A DNA stretch of 64,000 bases from Alphaproteobacteria bacterium (GTDB lineage Bacteria > Pseudomonadota > Alphaproteobacteria > Micavibrionales > Micavibrionaceae). Under the pieces are notes generated by a model. That model was not told where the DNA came from. It saw only the letters and a program-made list of their open reading frames with translations, and did not search any database. The position numbers and the translations under genes are program-made. Location: contig RZZS01000002.1 in NCBI GenBank assembly GCA_009929775.1, forward strand, positions 1-64,000, given 5' to 3'. Positions 24,557-34,385 of the stretch are shown here, piece after piece (the stretch's first letter is position 1; each line of letters begins with the position of its first letter).

Positions 24557-25771
24557 TCAGATCGTTACCCCCAGCTTCTCCGCCACCGTGAATATGTCCT
24601 TGTCCCCCCGGCCGCTCATGTTGAGGACGATGATGTGGTCCTTTGGCAACTCCGGGGCCATACGCATGACATGGGCGAAGGCGTGGGCAGGTTCGAGGGC
24701 GGGGATGATGCCCTCGAGCTTCGCGCAAAGCTGGAAAGCCTCCATCGCTTCGTCGTCCGTGACAGAGACGTACTGTACGCGTTTGCGGTCGAACAGCCAG
24801 GCGTGTTCGGGGCCGATGCCGGGATAGTCGAGTCCGGCGGAGATTGAGTGGGCTTCCTGTATCTGCCCGTCCTCGTCCTGAAGAAAATAGCTTTGCATGC
24901 CGTGCAGTACACCCGCCTTGCCGCCGTTCAGCGAGGCGGCGTGCTTGCCGGTTTCGATGCCGTACCCGGCAGCCTCGACGCCGAACATCTTTACGTCGGA
25001 ATCGTCCAGGAACGGATGGAACAGGCCGATGGCGTTCGAGCCGCCGCCGATACAGGCGACGAGGCTGTCGGGCAGGCGGCGCTCGCGTTCCAGTATCTGC
25101 GTACGCGTTTCCTTGCCGATCACCGACTGGAAATCGCGAACCATGGCCGGATACGGGTGCGGCCCCCCGACCGTGCCAATCAGGTAGTACGTGTCCTCGA
25201 CATTGGCGACCCAGTCCCGCAAGGCCTCGTTCATCGCGTCTTTCAGGGTGGAGGAGCCGCTTGTAACCGGGCGGACTTCGGCGCCCAGGAGCTTCATGCG
25301 AAAGACGTTGGGTTTCTGGCGCTCGATATCGGTCGCGCCCATGAAGACGGTGCAAGGCAGGTCGAACAGCGCGCAGACGGTGGCCGTCGCCACGCCGTGC
25401 TGGCCCGCGCCGGTTTCAGCGATGATGCGGGTCTTGCCCATACGTTTGGCGAGCAGGATCTGCCCGAGGCAATGGTTGATCTTGTGCGCGCCGGTGTGGT
25501 TGAGCTCTTCGCGCTTGAAATAAATTTTCGCGCCGCCGAAATGGCGCGTTGTCGCCTCGGCGAAATAGAGAGGGCTCGGCCGGCCGATATAATCGCGCGC
25601 AAGCCCCTCGAATTCCGCCCAGAAACCGGGATCGTTGCGTGCCTCTCCCCATGCCTTCTCGACGCTCAGGATCAAGGGCATCAGCGTTTCCGCGACATAG
25701 CGCCCGCCATAGGGGCCGAAATGGCCCTTCTCGTCGGGTCCGGCGCGGTAGGTGTTGGGTTTGAGCGTCAT
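24557..25771 (-). CDS. trpB: Tryptophan synthase beta subunit
   Basis: A 404-residue PLP enzyme joining indole and serine. The PLP lysine is in [11 protein letters not shown] near residue 95, the phosphate-binding loop is GGGSNAIG near residue 235, and the family start [17 protein letters not shown] is complete. ATG at 25771 is preferred over one 19 codons upstream because it matches family length. trpF precedes it, with 86 bp between the trpF stop and this start. Confidence 0.97.
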   Translation of the reverse strand: MTLKPNTYRAGPDEKGHFGPYGGRYVAETLMPLILSVEKAWGEARNDPGFWAEFEGLARDYIGRPSPLYFAEATTRHFGGAKIYFKREELNHTGAHKINHCLGQILLAKRMGKTRIIAETGAGQHGVATATVCALFDLPCTVFMGATDIERQKPNVFRMKLLGAEVRPVTSGSSTLKDAMNEALRDWVANVEDTYYLIGTVGGPHPYPAMVRDFQSVIGKETRTQILERERRLPDSLVACIGGGSNAIGLFHPFLDDSDVKMFGVEAAGYGIETGKHAASLNGGKAGVLHGMQSYFLQDEDGQIQEAHSISAGLDYPGIGPEHAWLFDRKRVQYVSVTDDEAMEAFQLCAKLEGIIPALEPAHAFAHVMRMAPELPKDHIIVLNMSGRGDKDIFTVAEKLGVTI

Positions 25772-25857
25772 GATCGTTCTCCGGGCGTTGCAGCCTTCAT
25801 AGGTACCGACTCGCGCGCGCAGGGGCAAGATTCAAATGTGTCCGCCAGTGGTGGACG

Positions 25858-26532
25858 CTATGTCGCCTTGAGATAATTCGGCTTGAATCGGCGCGTCCGT
25901 TTCATCACGTCGAAGAACTCGGCGATTTTTTCGGGGGATTTGCGTCCCGGTTCGTCCTCGACGCCGCTCGCGAGGTCGACGACGTCGGGAGCGAGGGTCT
26001 CTAGGGCCTGCTCGATATTGGCGGCGTTCAGGCCGCCTGAGAGCATCCATGGTTTCGGGCACTCATAGCCCGCGAGAATATTCCAGTCGAAGCTTTGGCC
26101 GGTGCCGCCCGGAAGCGCTGCGTCCGCAGGCCGCGCGTCGAACAGGAACCAGTCGGCGACGGACTCGAAATCGCGCGTTGCAGCGAGATCTTCCGGAGCG
26201 GCCAGACGAAAAGCCTTGATGACCGGAACGCCGAATTTTTCCCGAATCGCCCGTACGCGTTCCGGGCTCTCGCCTCCGTGGAGCTGGATAAGGTCGAGCC
26301 ATGCGTACTCCACGGGACCCGCGAGGTCGTCGTCGGTCGGGTCGACGAACAAGCCGACGACCTTGACCTGATCCGGGCACAGGCCCGACAGCGTTACGGC
26401 CGTTTCAATGGGTACGAAGCGCGGTGACGGCGGATAGAAATTCAGCCCGATATAATTCGTTCCGCCCCTGACAGCAGCTTTGAGCGCGTACGGATCGTTA
26501 ATGCCGCAAATCTTGACATCGACCGGGGTCAA
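25858..26532 (-). CDS. trpF: Phosphoribosylanthranilate isomerase, apparent TTG start
   Basis: A 224-residue TIM barrel for the Amadori step of tryptophan synthesis. The catalytic Cys is in VKICGIN (residue about 8) and the catalytic Asp in VVDLASGVED near residue 190, with GLNFYPPSPRFV between. No ATG or GTG fits the domain start; the TTG at 26532 overlaps the pyrF stop by 4 bp (TTGA) and gives exactly the usual length. A longer frame reading back through pyrF is a shadow. The non-ATG start and overlap imply that trpF is expressed only by coupling to pyrF. Confidence 0.9.
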   Translation of the reverse strand: MTPVDVKICGINDPYALKAAVRGGTNYIGLNFYPPSPRFVPIETAVTLSGLCPDQVKVVGLFVDPTDDDLAGPVEYAWLDLIQLHGGESPERVRAIREKFGVPVIKAFRLAAPEDLAATRDFESVADWFLFDARPADAALPGGTGQSFDWNILAGYECPKPWMLSGGLNAANIEQALETLAPDVVDLASGVEDEPGRKSPEKIAEFFDVMKRTRRFKPNYLKAT

Positions 26533-27236
26533 GGCAGTTCGTCCAGAATCGCGCGCGCCGCCGCGCCGGGGTCGCCGGCTTTTGTGATCGGGCGGCCGAT
26601 GACGAGGTGGGTGGCACCTTTGGCCAGTGCCTCGCGCGGCGTCATGACGCGTTTCTGGTCCTGTACGTCCGCGCCCGCCGGGCGAATGCCGGGGACCATT
26701 AGCGCAAAATCGTTTCCGCACGCTTTTCGGAGCGTTTCGATCTCGTGGCTCGAACAGACGACGCCGTCCAGATCCGCTTCCCGGGCGAGGAGCGCGAGCC
26801 GCTCGACCTGCGCGGCGGCAGGGCGGTTTTGGCCGACTTGCTCGAGACTGGTGTCGTCGAGGCTGGTGAGTACCGTGACGGCCAGAAGCTTCGTTCCCGG
26901 CGCGCAGGAATCGCGTGCCGCGCGCATCATCTCAAGGCCGCCTGACGCGTGGACGTTGATGTACGCTGGATGCAGGCGGTTCGAAACGGCATGTACGGCC
27001 CCCGCTACCGTATTTGGAATGTCGTGGAATTTCAGGTCGAGGAACAGACGTGCGTCCGCGCGATTCTCAAGAAGCCGTTCAATTCCGTCCGTACCGCGGG
27101 CGCTGAAAAATTCCAGACCGCACTTGATACCGATTCGATCCAGAGGAAGCGAATCGACGAGTGTCCGGGCGACCGTAAGGTCCGGCGTGTCGATGGCACA
27201 GAATATCCGGGGAAGGGAGTTCGTCGTTGTCGTCAT
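26529..27236 (-). CDS. pyrF: Orotidine 5'-phosphate decarboxylase
   Basis: A 235-residue barrel enzyme completing UMP synthesis. The catalytic motif is LFLDLKFHDIPNTV near residue 66, with FCAIDTPD at the N-terminus and VPGIRPAG and THLVIGRPIT at the phosphate site. Its start overlaps the LapA-domain gene stop (ATGA) and its stop overlaps the trpF start, so it is embedded in the long ihfB-to-folC operon. Confidence 0.96.
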   Translation of the reverse strand: MTTTTNSLPRIFCAIDTPDLTVARTLVDSLPLDRIGIKCGLEFFSARGTDGIERLLENRADARLFLDLKFHDIPNTVAGAVHAVSNRLHPAYINVHASGGLEMMRAARDSCAPGTKLLAVTVLTSLDDTSLEQVGQNRPAAAQVERLALLAREADLDGVVCSSHEIETLRKACGNDFALMVPGIRPAGADVQDQKRVMTPREALAKGATHLVIGRPITKAGDPGAAARAILDELP

Positions 27237-27577
27237 TGAAGCGTCCTGGGGCCCTCAAGCTGATAGGGCGGGGCGGTGGATTCGCCGCCGGAAGAACCGG
27301 CAAGAGCGCTTTCCGATTCCAGCTCACGCTCGAGTTTGCGGATCGCTTTTTGTTGCTTCCTGCGCTCGCGGCGGATGGGAAAATGGTCGATCCAGACGAT
27401 AAAACTGCCTGCCACAAAGCCGATAACGAGCGCGGCAAGGCAGACGAGCGAGAGCGGCATCGTCATATCGGGATGGAACGGGCTCCAGGTCACAGGAACT
27501 GGCGCGGAGTTGGCGACCGCGAAGGAGACCGCCAGAAAACCGAGCAGAGCGCCTGAAACCCAGCGGATAACGCGCAT
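27233..27577 (-). CDS. LapA-domain (DUF1049) small membrane protein
   Basis: A 114-residue protein with two transmembrane helices (about residues 5-25 and 42-65) and a charged coiled-coil-like tail (RRERRKQQKAIRKLERELE). This matches LapA/YciS-like proteins; in enterobacteria LapA works with LapB on LPS assembly. A gene of this type between ihfB and pyrF or trpF is common in alphaproteobacteria. It starts 4 bp after ihfB and overlaps pyrF by 4 bp. Confidence 0.85.
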   Translation of the reverse strand: MRVIRWVSGALLGFLAVSFAVANSAPVPVTWSPFHPDMTMPLSLVCLAALVIGFVAGSFIVWIDHFPIRRERRKQQKAIRKLERELESESALAGSSGGESTAPPYQLEGPRTLQ

Positions 27578-27581
27578 TGAT

Positions 27582-27866
27582 TTATTCTTCGTCGTTCAGC
27601 CGTTCGCGCAGGGCTTTTCCTGTTTTGAAAAAGGGTAGTCGCTTGGCTTCGACTTCGACAGTATCGCCGGTGCGCGGGTTGCGTCCTGTACGGGCCTCGC
27701 GTTCCTTGACCGAGAATGCGCCAAAGCCACGCAGTTCGACGCGGTTTCCTTCAGCCAGCGCGCGCGTGATTTCCTCGAACACGGTGTCGACGATTTTTTC
27801 AACGTCGCGCATGTAGAGGTGTGGGTTTCGCTCGGCGAGGCGCTGGACGAGTTCTGACTTGGTCAT
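27582..27866 (-). CDS. ihfB: Integration host factor beta subunit
   Basis: A 94-residue HU/IHF-family DNA-bending protein. It shows the N-terminal [24 protein letters not shown] dimer helices and the arm sequence [22 protein letters not shown] whose proline inserts into DNA. The NPHL segment and position directly after rpsA identify the beta subunit, not HU or IHF alpha. The region 27867-28016 should hold its promoter, since a terminator follows rpsA. Confidence 0.93.
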   Translation of the reverse strand: MTKSELVQRLAERNPHLYMRDVEKIVDTVFEEITRALAEGNRVELRGFGAFSVKEREARTGRNPRTGDTVEVEAKRLPFFKTGKALRERLNDEE

Positions 27867-28016
27867 GCAGTCTCCTCTTGAAAATCCTTTTTGATGAGGC
27901 CTTTACCTAACAACGGCAGCAAGGCGATAAAGTTCAATTCGTCTGAGTTACCGGATAACTTGCAATAGTTGACGCCCGTTCGTCAAGTGAAAGTCATTGA
28001 TCGTAAAGCATATTTC

Positions 28017-28055
28017 AAAAAAAGCGAAGGCCGGTGCGGAAACCGCACCGGCCTT
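28017..28055 (-). terminator. Rho-independent terminator after rpsA
   Basis: A 13-bp perfect stem, AAGGCCGGTGCGG, with a 3-base loop. On the minus strand it is followed by CGC and a run of seven T residues. It lies 50 bp past the rpsA stop. Confidence 0.9.
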
Positions 28056-28104
28056 GTCCTGTGGATATCGCTGAAGGCGGTGAATCGCCGCGCCTAACTT
28101 GGGA

Positions 28105-29898
28105 TTATTCGCCTTTTTCGTTCGACTCGTCCGATTCGGCTTTCGCCTTCTTCGCCCTGGGCTTCTTTTCCGCCTTCTCTTCCCTGGTGGCGGCATCTCC
28201 GCCGCTCTGAAGGGCGGCGCCGAGAATGTCGCCGAGGGACGCGCCGCTTTCCGTGGAGCCGAAGGCTTCCATGGCGGCTTTGTCTTCCTCGATTTCACGG
28301 GCCTTGATCGACAAACCCAGTTTGCGGGTTTTCTTCTCGATCGACACGACTTTGGCGTCGACTTTTTCGCCGACAGCGAAGCGGTCCGGACGCTGCTCGG
28401 AGCGTTCGCGAGAGAGATCCGACTTCTTGATGAAGCCCGTCACACCATCGGCGACCTCGACCTCGATACCGCCCGAGGTGATCTCGGTGACGGTTCCGGT
28501 GACGACCGCACCCTTGGCGATTCCACTCATCGCGCCTTCGAACGGGTCTTCGGTCAGTTGCTTGATACCGAGTCCAATCCGTTCCTTTTCAGGCTCCAGA
28601 TCGAGGATTTTCGCCTTGACGATGTCGCCCTTGTTGAAGGCCTTGAGCGCGTCTTCGCTCTGATCTTCCCAGGAAACGTCTGACAGGTGAACCATGCCAT
28701 CGATTTCGTCGGTGAGGCCCACGAAGATCCCGAATTCCGTGACGTTGCGGACTTCGCCTTCGATGAGGTCGCCGGGCTTGTGTTCAGAGGCATATTTCTC
28801 CCACGGATTTTCCTGCGTTTGCTTGAGTCCGAGAGAGATACGGCGCTTGTCGGTGTCGACGTCCAGGATCTTGACTTCCACTTCCTGCGACGTGGAAACG
28901 ATCTTGCCGGGCGGCACGTTCTTCTTTGTCCACGACATTTCCGAAACGTGCACGAGGCCTTCGATGCCGGGCTCGAGCTCGACGAACGCGCCGTAGTCGG
29001 TGATGTTCGTGACGCGGCCCGTGAAGTTGACGCCGATCGGGAAGCGCGCTTCGACGCCTTCCCACGGATCGCTCTCAAGCTGCTTCATGCCGAGGGAGAT
29101 GCGCTGGTTTTCCTCGTTGTAGCGGATAACCTGAACTTCGACGTTCTGGCCGATTTGCAGGGCCTCGGTCGGGTGGTTGATGCGCTTCCACGAAATGTCC
29201 GTGACGTGCAGGAGACCGTCAACGCCGCCGAGGTCGACGAACGCGCCGTAATCGGTGATGTTCTTGACGACGCCGGTGAGAACCTGGCCTTCCTTGAGGT
29301 TTTCGAGCAGGTCGCTCCGCGCCTCTTCGCGGCTTTCCTCGAGAACTGCGCGGCGAGAGACGACGATGTTGCCCCGGCTGCGGTCCATTTTGAGAATGTG
29401 GAACGGCTGCGGCGTGCCCATCAGCGGGGAAACGTCGCGGATCGGGCGGATATCGACCTGGCTTCCGGGCAGGAACGCCACCGCTCCACCAAGATCGACC
29501 GTGAAGCCGCCCTTGACGCGCCCAAAAATGACGCCGGTGACCCGTTCGCCCTTCTCGCGGCTCTTTTCGAGTTCGATCCAGACTTCTTCGCGGCGGGCTT
29601 TCTCGCGGGACAGCATGGCTTCGCCCTGGCGATTTTCCATGCGCTCAACGAACACTTCGACCTTGTCGCCAACGCGAAGTTCCGTTTCCTGACCCGGAGT
29701 ATTAAATTCTTTCAGGGCAACCCGACCTTCGCTCTTGAGGCCAACGTCGACGACGACATGATCGTCCTCGACCGCGATGATGCGGCCCTCGACAACCTTG
29801 CCTTCGAAATTCCCTCTTTGCTGCATCTGTTCATCGAGGAGGGCAGCGAACTCCTGCGAATTGTCTCTGTCTTGTAGGTTTGCGGCTGCGTGTGCCAT
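28105..29898 (-). CDS. rpsA: 30S ribosomal protein S1
   Basis: A 597-residue protein with six S1 (OB-fold) repeats, seen as recurring VxxITDYGAFVDL, VHVSEMSW and LGLKQ segments between about residues 35 and 550, then a Lys/Glu/Ala-rich tail. S1 binds mRNA upstream of start codons on the small subunit. cmk lies 88 bp upstream and a strong terminator follows. The cmk-rpsA-ihfB order is conserved across proteobacteria. Confidence 0.97.
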   Translation of the reverse strand: MAHAAANLQDRDNSQEFAALLDEQMQQRGNFEGKVVEGRIIAVEDDHVVVDVGLKSEGRVALKEFNTPGQETELRVGDKVEVFVERMENRQGEAMLSREKARREEVWIELEKSREKGERVTGVIFGRVKGGFTVDLGGAVAFLPGSQVDIRPIRDVSPLMGTPQPFHILKMDRSRGNIVVSRRAVLEESREEARSDLLENLKEGQVLTGVVKNITDYGAFVDLGGVDGLLHVTDISWKRINHPTEALQIGQNVEVQVIRYNEENQRISLGMKQLESDPWEGVEARFPIGVNFTGRVTNITDYGAFVELEPGIEGLVHVSEMSWTKKNVPPGKIVSTSQEVEVKILDVDTDKRRISLGLKQTQENPWEKYASEHKPGDLIEGEVRNVTEFGIFVGLTDEIDGMVHLSDVSWEDQSEDALKAFNKGDIVKAKILDLEPEKERIGLGIKQLTEDPFEGAMSGIAKGAVVTGTVTEITSGGIEVEVADGVTGFIKKSDLSRERSEQRPDRFAVGEKVDAKVVSIEKKTRKLGLSIKAREIEEDKAAMEAFGSTESGASLGDILGAALQSGGDAATREEKAEKKPRAKKAKAESDESNEKGE

Positions 29899-29986
29899 GT
29901 TTACGTACTTCCTTTCGAGATGAAATCACCGCAACGCCATCCCTTTTTACAGGCGGTAAGCCCAGGGAAGCGAAGGATGTTCGTGT

Positions 29987-30643
29987 TTAAGCGGAGTGAA
30001 CGATTTCCAGCGCTTTTTCAAGCACTTCATCCGGATCCATCGTCGACGTGTCAAGAATGACCGCATCGTCAGCCGGTTTCAGCGGGGCTGCGGCCCTGCC
30101 GGAATCTCGTGCGTCACGCTTGCGCATGTCCGCCAAAACGGCCTCATATGTAACGTCTATGCCCTTGGATTGCAACTCCTTATATCGGCGCTCGGCCCTC
30201 ACTTCCGTGTCGGCGATGACAAAGAGCTTTACCTTCGCGTTCGGACAAACAACTGTGCCAATGTCGCGCCCGTCCAGAACCGCGCCCTTGCGTCCGGCGG
30301 GAGGCTCGGCGGCGAAGTCCTGTTGCAGGGCGAGCAGCGCTGCGCGCACCTCCGGAAAGACGGAAACCTTCGAGGCCGCCTCGCCGACATCGTCGCGGGT
30401 CAGGTCCGGGTTGGCCAGCATGTCGAGCGAGAACACCTCGCGTACGTCTCTGGCGGCTTTTACGGCGGTGGTTTCATCGCCAGGATCGCCCTCGTCCCGC
30501 AGCACCCGCCATCCCACAACGCGGTAGAGCTTGCCGGTATCGAGATAGGCGTAATCCAGCTTCTCCGCCAGATTGCGCGCCAGCGTTCCCTTCCCGCTGG
30601 CGGCGGGGCCGTCGATGGCGACTACGTTATCTTTGCAGGTCAC
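29987..30643 (-). CDS. cmk: Cytidylate kinase
   Basis: A 218-residue nucleoside-monophosphate kinase that phosphorylates CMP and dCMP. P-loop GPAASGKGTLARNLA (about residues 12-26), DTGKLYRVVGW for acceptor binding, and GRDIGTVVCPNAKVK near residue 128 with the family Arg/Asp pair. Length is normal. aroA lies 123 bp upstream and rpsA 88 bp downstream. Confidence 0.96.
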   Translation of the reverse strand: MTCKDNVVAIDGPAASGKGTLARNLAEKLDYAYLDTGKLYRVVGWRVLRDEGDPGDETTAVKAARDVREVFSLDMLANPDLTRDDVGEAASKVSVFPEVRAALLALQQDFAAEPPAGRKGAVLDGRDIGTVVCPNAKVKLFVIADTEVRAERRYKELQSKGIDVTYEAVLADMRKRDARDSGRAAAPLKPADDAVILDTSTMDPDEVLEKALEIVHSA

Positions 30644-30696
30644 TCGGTTTCCTCTTCCTTCATGATCGTCTTCCCGAGCGAGGCCGCAAGGCCGAC

Positions 30697-30739
30697 GAGG
30701 GATCTCCAGACGCCTTCGCTCTGCAACGTGAGATCCCTC
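30697..30739. repeat. Inverted repeat in the aroA-cmk gap
   Basis: A 10-bp perfect inverted repeat, GAGGGATCTC and GAGATCCCTC, separated by 23 bases, followed by GCGTTCGGGATGACA. The combination resembles short palindromic repeats (GAGATCCCTC near CGGGATGACA) scattered in many alphaproteobacterial genomes. No T run follows on either strand, so it is not a standard terminator. Confidence 0.5.
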
Positions 30740-30766
30740 ACATGCGTTCGGGATGACAGCCTTATA

Positions 30767-32107
30767 TTAACCGTCCCCTTCAATCTCCGCCCCCAGACCA
30801 TTCATCAATTCCACGAAGCCGGGGAAGCTGGTGGCGATGGGGCGGTGGTCGTCGATTTCGATAGGCTCTTCGGATGCGCACCCAAGCACGAGGAAGCTCA
30901 TCGCGATACGGTGATCGAGCTCGGTGGCGATAGCCGGGCCGCCGTTTGGCGGTTTGCCGGTGCCGTGGATGGTCAGGCTGTCTTCGCCCATTTCAACGTT
31001 TACGCCGCATTCCTTCAATCCCTCGGCCACGAGCAGCAGGCGGTCGCTTTCCTTGACGCGCAGTTCGGCAAGGCCGCTCATGCGGGTTGTGCCTTGTGCG
31101 CAGGCGGCGGCCATGGCCAGCACAGGGAATTCGTCGACCATGCGCGGGACGATGGAGGCCGGAACGTCGATGCCTTTGAGGGGGCCGGTGCCTCGGGCGG
31201 TGATCGTGGCGATCGGCTCGCCCGCGTCCGTCCTTTGGCCGGACAATTCAATGTCGGCTCCCATTTCCCGAAGGACCTCGATCAGGCCGGTGCGCAAGGG
31301 GTTCATGCCGACGCGCGGCAGGGTTACTTCCGATCCTTCGGTGATCAGGGCGGCAACAAGCGGAAAGGCGGCGGAGCTGATGTCGGCGGGGACGTCAATT
31401 GCGCAGGGCTGAAGCTCCAGCTGACCAGTCACGGAAATGGCAGTTGCGCCATCCTCGAGCGTCTCCGTTGTTACTTCAACGCCGAAATGGCGCAGCATAT
31501 TTTCGGTATGATCGCGTGTCGGGTGGGCTTCGATGACGGTCGTCCGGCCGCGTGCGGACAGCCCTGCGAGCAGAACCGCGCTTTTGACCTGTGCCGAGGC
31601 GACGGGCAGGCGGTATTCGATCTGCAGCACCTCTTTCGCGCCCATCACGCCGAGCGGCAGGCGTCCTTCACTGCGGGTCATGAAGCTTGCGCCCATGTCG
31701 GTGAGCGGCGCAATCACCCTCTTCATCGGGCGCTTGATGAGTGATTTGTCGCCGGTAAAAAAGGCCGTGATGTTATGTCCCGCGACGAGCCCGATCAGCA
31801 GACGGGTCGAGGTGCCGCTGTTGCCCATGTCGAGGACTTCGGCGGGCTCGTGCAGTCCGCCAATGCCAACGCCGTAGGTATGCCAGAGGCCGTCGTCGGA
31901 CTTGTATATTCTCGCGCCCATCGCTTTCATCGCGGCGGCGGTGGCGAGCACGTCCTCGCCTTCGAGCAGGCCGGAAATAATTGTTTCCCCCACGGTCATG
32001 CCGCCGAGCATCAGCGCGCGGTGCGAAATGGACTTGTCGCCGGGGATGCGGGCGGATCCGGAAAGCGCGCCAGCTTTTTTCGATTTCAATGCATATGGAC
32101 CAGACAT
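30767..32107 (-). CDS. aroA: 3-phosphoshikimate 1-carboxyvinyltransferase (EPSP synthase)
   Basis: A 446-residue shikimate-pathway enzyme that transfers enolpyruvate to shikimate-3-phosphate. Visible are GDKSISHRALMLGG near residue 22, DMGNSGTSTRLLIG near residue 95, the substrate loop RTGLIEVLREMGAD, and RVKESDRL near residue 345. ATG at 32107 fits the family; an ATG two codons upstream is equally in frame. Neither has a strong ribosome-binding site. It lies 52 bp after the GGDEF/EAL gene. Confidence 0.95.
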   Translation of the reverse strand: MSGPYALKSKKAGALSGSARIPGDKSISHRALMLGGMTVGETIISGLLEGEDVLATAAAMKAMGARIYKSDDGLWHTYGVGIGGLHEPAEVLDMGNSGTSTRLLIGLVAGHNITAFFTGDKSLIKRPMKRVIAPLTDMGASFMTRSEGRLPLGVMGAKEVLQIEYRLPVASAQVKSAVLLAGLSARGRTTVIEAHPTRDHTENMLRHFGVEVTTETLEDGATAISVTGQLELQPCAIDVPADISSAAFPLVAALITEGSEVTLPRVGMNPLRTGLIEVLREMGADIELSGQRTDAGEPIATITARGTGPLKGIDVPASIVPRMVDEFPVLAMAAACAQGTTRMSGLAELRVKESDRLLLVAEGLKECGVNVEMGEDSLTIHGTGKPPNGGPAIATELDHRIAMSFLVLGCASEEPIEIDDHRPIATSFPGFVELMNGLGAEIEGDG

Positions 32108-32159
32108 GCCCATAGAAGTAACGCGAGGGCTGGAAAAGGGCAACGAAAAGAAGAAGCCG

Positions 32160-34322
32160 TCAATCGAAACTGGACAGGTCGCCGTTATATCCTTTAACGA
32201 ACTCCACAAACTGGTCGGCAGGAACCGGCCTTGAGTATCGAAATCCCTGTACCTCGTCGCATCCCTCGGTCACCAGGAAGCGCTCGTGATCCTGCGTTTC
32301 AACGCCTTCAGCGATGACCTTGAGGTTCAGCGAATGGCCGAGACCGACAATCGTGCGGGCGATCGAGGCATCGTCGGGATTGTTCAGCGCGTTGCGGATG
32401 AAGGATTGGTCGATCTTGAGGCGATCGATCGGAAATTGCCGCAGATAGGACAGCGACGAGTATCCGGTGCCAAAGTCGTCAATCGCAAGTTCCACGCCAA
32501 TCGAGTGGAGGTGCTGGAGCACCTGGATTGTATGGTTGATATCGTCCATGAAGACGCTTTCCGTGACTTCCATCTCGAGCTGCCGGGCCGGAAGGCCGGT
32601 CTCTTCGAGCACCTGCTCGACGAGCGCGCAGAGATCGCTCTGGTGGAACTGGGCGCCTGATACGTTGACGGCGACGCGCACCGGATGTTCGGAGTGTTCG
32701 CGCCATGTCATGGCTTTTTCGCAGGCCTCGCGCAGGACCCACTCGCCGATGGGCACGATTAAACCGGATTGCTCGGCGATCGGGATGAATTCGACGGGTG
32801 GAATAAAGTGGCCGCCCTCTTTGCTGTTGTCGGGCTTCCACCAGCGAAGAAGCGCTTCGGCGCCGATCAGCCTGCCGGTGCGAAGGTCGAGTTGAGGCTG
32901 GTAATAAAGCGAGAGCTGACCGTGTTCGAGCGCGTCGCGCAGGTCCCGCAGCATCTGGAAACGCAACTGGACCGCAATGTCGAAGTCCTCCGAATATTCC
33001 TTCAGACAATCCCGCCCTTCTTCCTTGGCGCGGTTCAGAGCAATGTCCGCGTTTTTGAGGACCTGGTCGGGGTCGATGCCGTCGTCCGGATATGTCGCGA
33101 CACCGATGGAGGCGCGAACCTGGAAGTTTTCGTTGAAGACCTTGAACGGTTCCGAGCGGATGACGCCGAGGATCCTCTCGCCAACATCCCGCGCGGTCGT
33201 TACATCGGAGTTCAGCGGCATCATGATGGCAAACTCGTCCTCTCCCGCCTTGGCGACAATGGCCGTCGGGGGCAGGGCAGCCCGCAGTCGTTTGCCGACG
33301 GCACGGAGGATGGCGTCGCCTACATTGTGGCCCATCGAGTCGTTGATGTCCTTGAAGTGGTCGAGGTCCATTGTGATGACGGCGAAATGCGAGTTGGACC
33401 GGTCTTCAGTGAGGCGGGCCTGTTCCGAGAGTTTTTGAACGAACAGTGTGCGGTTCGGCAGGCCGGTGAGCGTGTCGTAATAGGCGAGCTTGTGAATCTG
33501 GTCCTCGGCAGCGGCCTTGATCCGGCGGATGTTGTCGGCGTTTTGGCGGATCAGGCGCTGGGCAATCGAGATCGCGCCGCCGATTTCGTCGTTCGGGTTG
33601 TAGGGCGAATCCTGAATATTCGGATTTTCGGGGTCTTCCGAGGCCGAAAGGAGGTTGTCGCGCATAAAAAGAATCGGTTCGAGCAGCCAGTGGCCAAGCG
33701 CAAGCATCAGGACACTGGTGACGAAAGCAGACATGAGCAGCATGACGAGAATCGTCTGTTCGACGTAGGCATTTACAATATCGCCGATTTCGTCCGAGTT
33801 CAGGCGCGCCACGACAATGTACGGGCGCTGCAGATCGTTCGGGCGGAAGACCACTTCGTAGGAACTCCCGTCCACCGTCCGGTAGGTTTGGGCGAGACTC
33901 TCGCGGTCGAGCATCGTCAGAACGATTGGTTCGCCATAGGTCCGAATCAGATTCAGTTCGGCGGAATACACGGCGATGCCGTTAACGAGGGTTGTCGAAA
34001 TGAGCCGGTTGGCGTCCTCGTCGTTGATCGGCGAAACGAACTGGCTCGTTGTGCGCGGATCGATCAGCGGGACGATCGCAGAGCGACCCGCTTCCACGAG
34101 CTCGCCAAGGCGGGCCTGTTCGTAGTCCCGCAGGGTCAGGGCCATAATGCCCGCCTGAACCGCCATGATGGTGAGGAACACGGCGAGCGTAATACGCCAG
34201 CTCAGCCGGCTCTTCCATATCTGGGCAGGAGCCGACGACAGCCCGAGAATCGTTTTCAGTTTCGTTGACTGGGACACGCTGGAAGACCACTCCGGGTTTA
34301 TGCGTTTTGAATCCGAGTTCAT
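32160..34322 (-). CDS. Membrane GGDEF-EAL protein, probable c-di-GMP phosphodiesterase
   Basis: A 720-residue inner-membrane protein. Two transmembrane segments (about residues 43-65 and 190-212) bracket a periplasmic sensor of about 125 residues; a HAMP-like linker follows. The GGDEF domain (about 278-440) has the active-site motif changed to AGEDEF, so the first Gly is Ala and cyclase activity is doubtful. The EAL domain (about 455-705) keeps EALLRW, EVTESVF, DDFGTGYSSLSYL, DRLKIDQSF and IAEGVET, so phosphodiesterase activity is likely. It lies just upstream of aroA and may be cotranscribed, although a functional link is not apparent. Confidence 0.9.
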   Translation of the reverse strand: MNSDSKRINPEWSSSVSQSTKLKTILGLSSAPAQIWKSRLSWRITLAVFLTIMAVQAGIMALTLRDYEQARLGELVEAGRSAIVPLIDPRTTSQFVSPINDEDANRLISTTLVNGIAVYSAELNLIRTYGEPIVLTMLDRESLAQTYRTVDGSSYEVVFRPNDLQRPYIVVARLNSDEIGDIVNAYVEQTILVMLLMSAFVTSVLMLALGHWLLEPILFMRDNLLSASEDPENPNIQDSPYNPNDEIGGAISIAQRLIRQNADNIRRIKAAAEDQIHKLAYYDTLTGLPNRTLFVQKLSEQARLTEDRSNSHFAVITMDLDHFKDINDSMGHNVGDAILRAVGKRLRAALPPTAIVAKAGEDEFAIMMPLNSDVTTARDVGERILGVIRSEPFKVFNENFQVRASIGVATYPDDGIDPDQVLKNADIALNRAKEEGRDCLKEYSEDFDIAVQLRFQMLRDLRDALEHGQLSLYYQPQLDLRTGRLIGAEALLRWWKPDNSKEGGHFIPPVEFIPIAEQSGLIVPIGEWVLREACEKAMTWREHSEHPVRVAVNVSGAQFHQSDLCALVEQVLEETGLPARQLEMEVTESVFMDDINHTIQVLQHLHSIGVELAIDDFGTGYSSLSYLRQFPIDRLKIDQSFIRNALNNPDDASIARTIVGLGHSLNLKVIAEGVETQDHERFLVTEGCDEVQGFRYSRPVPADQFVEFVKGYNGDLSSFD

Positions 34323-34385
34323 TCAGCCCATGATATCTTAGGTTTCGCTGACCGAAGCTGCAATCCCTCTTCCTTCCCGAAAAAT

